Below the pieces are notes generated by a model. That model was not told the DNA's origin and made no database searches. It saw only the letters and a list, made by a program, of their open reading frames with translations. Positions 60,612 to 64,000 of a DNA stretch of 64,000 nt are shown piece after piece; the stretch's first letter is position 1; each line of letters opens with the position of its first letter. The translations under genes and the position numbers were made by a program. Origin of the DNA: Aliarcobacter cryaerophilus (GTDB lineage Bacteria; Campylobacterota; Campylobacteria; Campylobacterales; Arcobacteraceae); the NCBI RefSeq assembly GCF_014352935.1, contig NZ_CP060694.1, forward strand, positions 372,001 to 436,000, in the 5' to 3' direction.

Positions 60612-60779
60612 ATGGATTCTTCAATAAAAGTATTAATTTATATTATAGTTGTTTTATTTATCGCTGTTTATATACTTTTTAATATAGTATTAGGCGATGC
60701 AAAAGAGGAAAAAAAGATAAACGAAAACCCTAGCTCTATTCAAGAAAGAAGAGATGCTTTAAAAAAGATGTTTAACTAA
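60612..60779 (+). CDS. Small single-pass membrane protein after secF
   Basis: This 55-residue ORF begins at ATG 60612, 16 nt after secF, with AGGTAA as a weak ribosome binding site. One hydrophobic segment (about residues 6-29) is followed by a charged tail (AKEEKKINENPSSIQERRDA). It is probably cotranscribed with secDF. Its last 8 nt overlap the end of the convergent membrane protein gene. The function is unknown. Confidence 0.6.
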   Translation: MDSSIKVLIYIIVVLFIAVYILFNIVLGDAKEEKKINENPSSIQERRDALKKMFN

Positions 60780-61191
60780 TATCATCTTTTTTTAAAAGTA
60801 AAAATATAAAATATGCACCGAAAAGATTTAAAGGTGCATATATATAAGAATAAATTGAGTTATTTATAAAAAGATACAAAATAGAGTTTATAAGATATAT
60901 AAATATTAAAAACTTTAGGGAACTCTCTACATAAATATTCAAAAAATCAATCTTTATCATCTCCAATTTTTGTAAAATAATTAATAGAAAAAATAGATTA
61001 AAAAAGAGTGAAAAAATACTTAATAGTAAGTTCTTATTTTGAATTATATTTGAAGATTGAATAAAAATAGATACTAAGATTATAAAGATTGAACCATATT
61101 TTACTATTGGTTCAAAATCTATAAACTTTAAAAAACAGCACCTCTTTTTTAGAGTAGGAAGAAGAGTATTAAACTTTTTTTTACTTTGCAT
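60772..61191 (-). CDS. Small membrane protein downstream of motB
   Basis: This 139-residue protein starts on the last base of the motB stop (TAATG), so it is translationally coupled to motB. It has a basic N-terminus with two adjacent cysteines and about four hydrophobic segments, very rich in Ile, Leu, Phe and Asn. I recognise no family. Its position suggests, but does not prove, a motility or envelope role. Confidence 0.6.
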   Translation of the reverse strand: MQSKKKFNTLLPTLKKRCCFLKFIDFEPIVKYGSIFIILVSIFIQSSNIIQNKNLLLSIFSLFFNLFFLLIILQKLEMIKIDFLNIYVESSLKFLIFIYLINSILYLFINNSIYSYIYAPLNLFGAYFIFLLLKKDDIS

Positions 61192-61934
61192 TACTCTTTC
61201 ATTTTATTAAAAATTGTCTCTAAATTTAAATCTTCTTCACTTTGAATTTGACCATTTGAATGAAGTTCAAACACAACTACACTTTTATCTTTTAGAGTTG
61301 ACTCTTTATTGCTTCCAAAACCACTTGAGTATAGTCTTGAAGGTTTTACATTGTATTTTACTAACTCTCTTATTACATTATTTGCTCTTGCTGTTGAAAG
61401 TTCTAAAGCATCTTTGTGTTTAGAGTTTTTAACCTCACTATCTTGTGCATAGCCTTTTACATTTATTTCAGTATCTTCAGGCATTGCATTTATTAATTTA
61501 GCTAAGTTACTCAAAAAATCATTTGCAAAAACAGATGTAATCTCTGATTTTCCATTCTCAAAAGCTAAATGCGCTGGAACACTCATTAAAGAACCATTTG
61601 GAAGCTCTATTAAATTTGCACCTTTATTTTGATCTTGTTCTTGTTCATCTTTATTCTCTAAAGTATGAACTATAACTTTTTTTCCCTCAACATTATCATC
61701 AGAAGGTTCATCTGTCATAGCTTTTTCTTGTTTTGTTTGCTCTTCAACTATATTTGCAGATGGAAATTTATAAATTTTTATAAACTCCTCTTTTAATGCT
61801 TTTTGTTTCTCCATATTTACAGAAGCCAAAGCGTATAAAGCAATAAAAAGAGCTAGTAGAAGACTTAAAAAATCTGCATATGGAACTGCCCACTTCTCAC
61901 CAGCTGGGCACTCACACTTCTTTTTTTTAGACAT
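61191..61934 (-). CDS. motB: Flagellar motor stator protein MotB
   Basis: This 247-residue protein begins CECPAGEKWAVPYADFLSLL, with D21 as the ion-binding aspartate of the single membrane segment. A plug/linker region is followed by an OmpA-like peptidoglycan-binding domain (TEINVKGYAQDSEV, LSTARANNVIRELVKYNV). MotB anchors the stator to the cell wall and carries ions with MotA. It follows motA by 12 nt. Confidence 0.95.
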   Translation of the reverse strand: MSKKKKCECPAGEKWAVPYADFLSLLLALFIALYALASVNMEKQKALKEEFIKIYKFPSANIVEEQTKQEKAMTDEPSDDNVEGKKVIVHTLENKDEQEQDQNKGANLIELPNGSLMSVPAHLAFENGKSEITSVFANDFLSNLAKLINAMPEDTEINVKGYAQDSEVKNSKHKDALELSTARANNVIRELVKYNVKPSRLYSSGFGSNKESTLKDKSVVVFELHSNGQIQSEEDLNLETIFNKMKE

Positions 61935-61946
61935 TTAAAAAAAATC

Positions 61947-62699
61947 CTATAAAGGCATTGGAGTTACCATTTTAGATAACTTCAATTTAAGTTCACCTGG
62001 TGCATCACCTCGTGCCATTCCTTTGCAAGCAGCAAGTATTAAGTATTGCTCTTTTACAACTAAATGCCCTTTAGCTTTTAATTTAACTCCCCAAGGTCCT
62101 AAAAAAATATACGAACCAGCAATTCCCATAACGGTTGCTGTAAATGCTCCAGCAATTCCAGCTGCCATAGCAGGAGGATCATCAAGTTTTTGTAAAGCTA
62201 AAATTAGACCAAAAACAGCACCAACAAGCCCAATAGTAGGAGATGTTTCCCCCGCATGCAACCAAAAGTGACTAGCTCCGTGATAGTACTCTTCTGTTGC
62301 TTCAATTACAGGTTCTAATTGTTCTTCAATTTGCTCCTCTTTGCTTCCATCAACAACCATACTTAAAGCTTCTTTTAAGAATTGATGATTTAAACCCTGA
62401 ACATCTTTTTCTAAGGCTAAAACCCCCTGTTTCTTAACCGTTATTGCATACTCAACAAGTTCATCAATTCTTGCTTCAAAATTCACAGGTGACTTTTTGA
62501 ATATATTTTTAAACTCTTTAAAAGCCGCTTTTACATATTTGGAATCAGTTGCAACAACAGCCGCTAGCATGGCAGTGGGTATAACTATAATAAATGAGGA
62601 GATATGAAGAACTCCAGCGGGATTTCCACCTTCTAAAATAACTCCCACGGAAATAGATGTTATAGCACCTATTAATCCTAACAGTACAGATAAATCCAT
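61947..62699 (-). CDS. motA: Flagellar motor stator protein MotA
   Basis: This 250-residue protein has four membrane segments and the conserved pore-lining region SPTIGLVGAVFGLILALQKL and AGIAGAFTATVMGIAGSYIF. The cytoplasmic loop (EFKNIFKKSPVNFEARIDELV and QGLNHQFLKEALSM) contacts the rotor. With MotB it forms the torque-generating stator. It is divergent from the DUF6394-like gene. Confidence 0.95.
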   Translation of the reverse strand: MDLSVLLGLIGAITSISVGVILEGGNPAGVLHISSFIIVIPTAMLAAVVATDSKYVKAAFKEFKNIFKKSPVNFEARIDELVEYAITVKKQGVLALEKDVQGLNHQFLKEALSMVVDGSKEEQIEEQLEPVIEATEEYYHGASHFWLHAGETSPTIGLVGAVFGLILALQKLDDPPAMAAGIAGAFTATVMGIAGSYIFLGPWGVKLKAKGHLVVKEQYLILAACKGMARGDAPGELKLKLSKMVTPMPL

Positions 62700-62853
62700 T
62701 TGTTTTCCTAAAAAAAAATTAATTTATAATATCTAAAGTAAATTAAAAAAGTGCTGTAATCTATAAATAAAGTTTGCAATATAGTTAAAATTAGTTTTTT
62801 ATACAATTTTAGCTAATATACATACTTTATTTTAAATAGTTAAAAGGAAAAAA

Positions 62854-63198
62854 ATGGACTGGGGTAAGGTAACCTATATTTTCTTAACATTAATGTCTTT
62901 AACAACAACGGCTGGTTTTTTGTATGAACCAAATATAATAGCTCTTTTTATAGCAGGTGGAGTTAATGTAATATCTACAATTTTAAAAATTGGTGTAAAA
63001 AATCTTCTTGCAGCTGAGCTTTTGGCTTGTTCATTAGTTGCTGATTTACACTTGATTCCTGCATTTTTGGTATTTGTTTTTACAGGAAATATGAAATTAG
63101 TTATTGCTCTTGCAATTGGTGCTGTAATTGCAAATATTGTATCAATGATACTTTCTATGGTAGAGAGTGCAAAAAATAAAGAAAAGGAAGATTATTAA
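62854..63198 (+). CDS. Conserved Campylobacterota membrane protein (DUF6394-like)
   Basis: This 114-residue protein has about four hydrophobic segments with short polar turns ([32 protein letters not shown]). It begins [15 protein letters not shown] and ends in a charged tail. I assign it tentatively to the DUF6394 group. The function is unknown. AAAAGGA is the ribosome binding site and the stop overlaps the leuS start (TAATG), indicating coupling. Confidence 0.6.
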   Translation: MDWGKVTYIFLTLMSLTTTAGFLYEPNIIALFIAGGVNVISTILKIGVKNLLAAELLACSLVADLHLIPAFLVFVFTGNMKLVIALAIGAVIANIVSMILSMVESAKNKEKEDY

Positions 63199-64000
63199 TG
63201 GAGTATTTGGCGAAGGATATTGAAAAAAAGTGGCAAAAATTTTGGATTGATAATAAATCTTTTGAGCCAAGTGATGATTTTTCAAAACCAAAAAAATATA
63301 TATTAAGTATGTTTCCATACCCTAGTGGAAGAATTCACATGGGACATGTTAGAAATTACTGTTTAGGTGATGCTTTTGCCAGACATTTTAGAAAAAATGA
63401 TTTTAATGTACTTCATCCAATTGGTTGGGATAGTTTTGGAATGCCAGCTGAAAATGCTGCTATTAAAAACAAACTTCATCCAAAAAAATGGACTTATGAA
63501 AATATAGATTATATGAGAAATGAGCTAAGAAGTTTAGGTCTATCTTTTAGTGAAAATCAAGAGTTTGCAACTAGTGATGAGCTTTATACAAAATATGAGC
63601 AAGAGTTTATAATTAAAATGTATGAAGCTGGAGTTTTATATAGAAAAAGTGCAACTGTAAATTGGTGTAATGATTGTCAAACAGTTTTAGCAAATGAGCA
63701 AGTTGTTGAGGGGTGTTGCTGGAGATGTGACAATGAAATTGTTCAAAAAGAGATGCCAGGATACTATGTAGCAATTACAAAATATGCACAAACTTTGCTT
63801 GATGATTTAAAAACACTTGAAAATTCATGGCCTTCACAAGTTTTAACAATGCAAGAGAATTGGATTGGAAGAAGTGAAGGATTAGAGTTTAAATTTGATG
63901 TAACAAAAGAGACAAGAGCAAAACTTGATAAAATGTTTGCAAATTTTAGTGTATTTACTACTAGACCTGATACTATTTATGGAGTTTCATATACAGCACT
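63198..64000 (+). CDS. leuS: Leucyl-tRNA synthetase, N-terminal part (runs off the right edge)
   Basis: The frame from ATG 63198 is open to the window end, giving 267 residues of a protein that normally has about 800. It contains [17 protein letters not shown] with the HMGH motif at residues 47-50, [13 protein letters not shown] and the zinc-type Cys pairs in WCNDCQ and CCWRCD. It reaches the start of the editing domain ([14 protein letters not shown]). It is coupled to the upstream membrane protein. Confidence 0.96.
   Translation, partial: MEYLAKDIEKKWQKFWIDNKSFEPSDDFSKPKKYILSMFPYPSGRIHMGHVRNYCLGDAFARHFRKNDFNVLHPIGWDSFGMPAENAAIKNKLHPKKWTYENIDYMRNELRSLGLSFSENQEFATSDELYTKYEQEFIIKMYEAGVLYRKSATVNWCNDCQTVLANEQVVEGCCWRCDNEIVQKEMPGYYVAITKYAQTLLDDLKTLENSWPSQVLTMQENWIGRSEGLEFKFDVTKETRAKLDKMFANFSVFTTRPDTIYGVSYTA

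Noticed and set aside
1-64000. tRNA, rRNA, CRISPR, insertion sequence, prophage or integrase
   Set aside because: Scanning the intergenic sequences by eye gave no cloverleaf, no spacer-repeat pattern, no transposase or integrase frame and no long terminal inverted repeats.

Overview
The window is AT-rich bacterial DNA from an Arcobacter-group member of the Campylobacterota (Arcobacter/Aliarcobacter). The clearest marker is a 267-residue single-domain voltage-gated sodium channel at 41685-42488 that matches, as I remember it, the crystallised NavAb of Arcobacter butzleri in length, gating arginines (R99, R102, R105, R108) and selectivity filter (TLESWSM, E177). It differs at scattered positions, so this is probably a close relative rather than that strain. 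A Campylobacter-type major outer membrane porin, a DUF2018/HP0242-like protein, the lnt-yajC-secD-secF-leuS order and short-form HisG agree. TTG start codons with good Shine-Dalgarno sites are common.

Layout. 1-14577 is one long, tightly packed flagellar operon on the + strand: flgJ (3' end), a flgN-like gene, a small exported protein, flhF, flhG, a small membrane protein, fliE, flgC, fliK, fliR, flhB, a secreted repeat protein that may be PflA-like, fliI, flgL and flhA. No fliA, flgB or flgM is present. 14605-16843 holds an MFS exporter, a flavin reductase and a DUF350 protein. 17060-26801 is a sensory block: a NIT-MCP-CZB chemoreceptor, a second transmembrane chemoreceptor, a split Aer-like pair (PAS protein plus soluble receptor), and a lipoprotein binding protein overlapping a GGDEF-EAL c-di-GMP enzyme.

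26839-45474 is mostly housekeeping and transport: metE, a small Cys-rich unknown protein, trmD-rplS, a DedA protein, aminotransferase, AraC/GyrI regulator, Nudix, RidA, yjjP/yjjB, ACC-deaminase-like enzyme, exbB/exbD, aldehyde dehydrogenase, mntP, trpS, NavAb-like channel, AI-2E-family transporter, and coaX-hisG-methyltransferase.

45489-46650, between coaX and the porin gene, is the most unusual part. It holds two decaying type II toxin-antitoxin loci (a short PemK-like toxin with antitoxin, and an antitoxin followed by an out-of-frame YafQ-like toxin remnant) behind near-identical 55-bp promoter copies. Beside them is a candidate type I toxin-antitoxin pair: a 20-residue hydrophobic peptide ORF and a roughly 89-nt sRNA with a consensus promoter and terminator. 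The 5' end of the sRNA is complementary to the peptide's Shine-Dalgarno and start codon, and its loop is complementary to a loop in the peptide mRNA's 3' UTR.

46821-64000 contains the porin, aroK-hisD-DUF2018-prenyl synthase-hemA-proS-mscS-cca, lnt, yajC-secD-secF and a 55-residue membrane peptide, motA-motB with a small membrane protein, a conserved membrane protein, and the 5' part of leuS. I saw no tRNA, rRNA, CRISPR array, insertion sequence or prophage.
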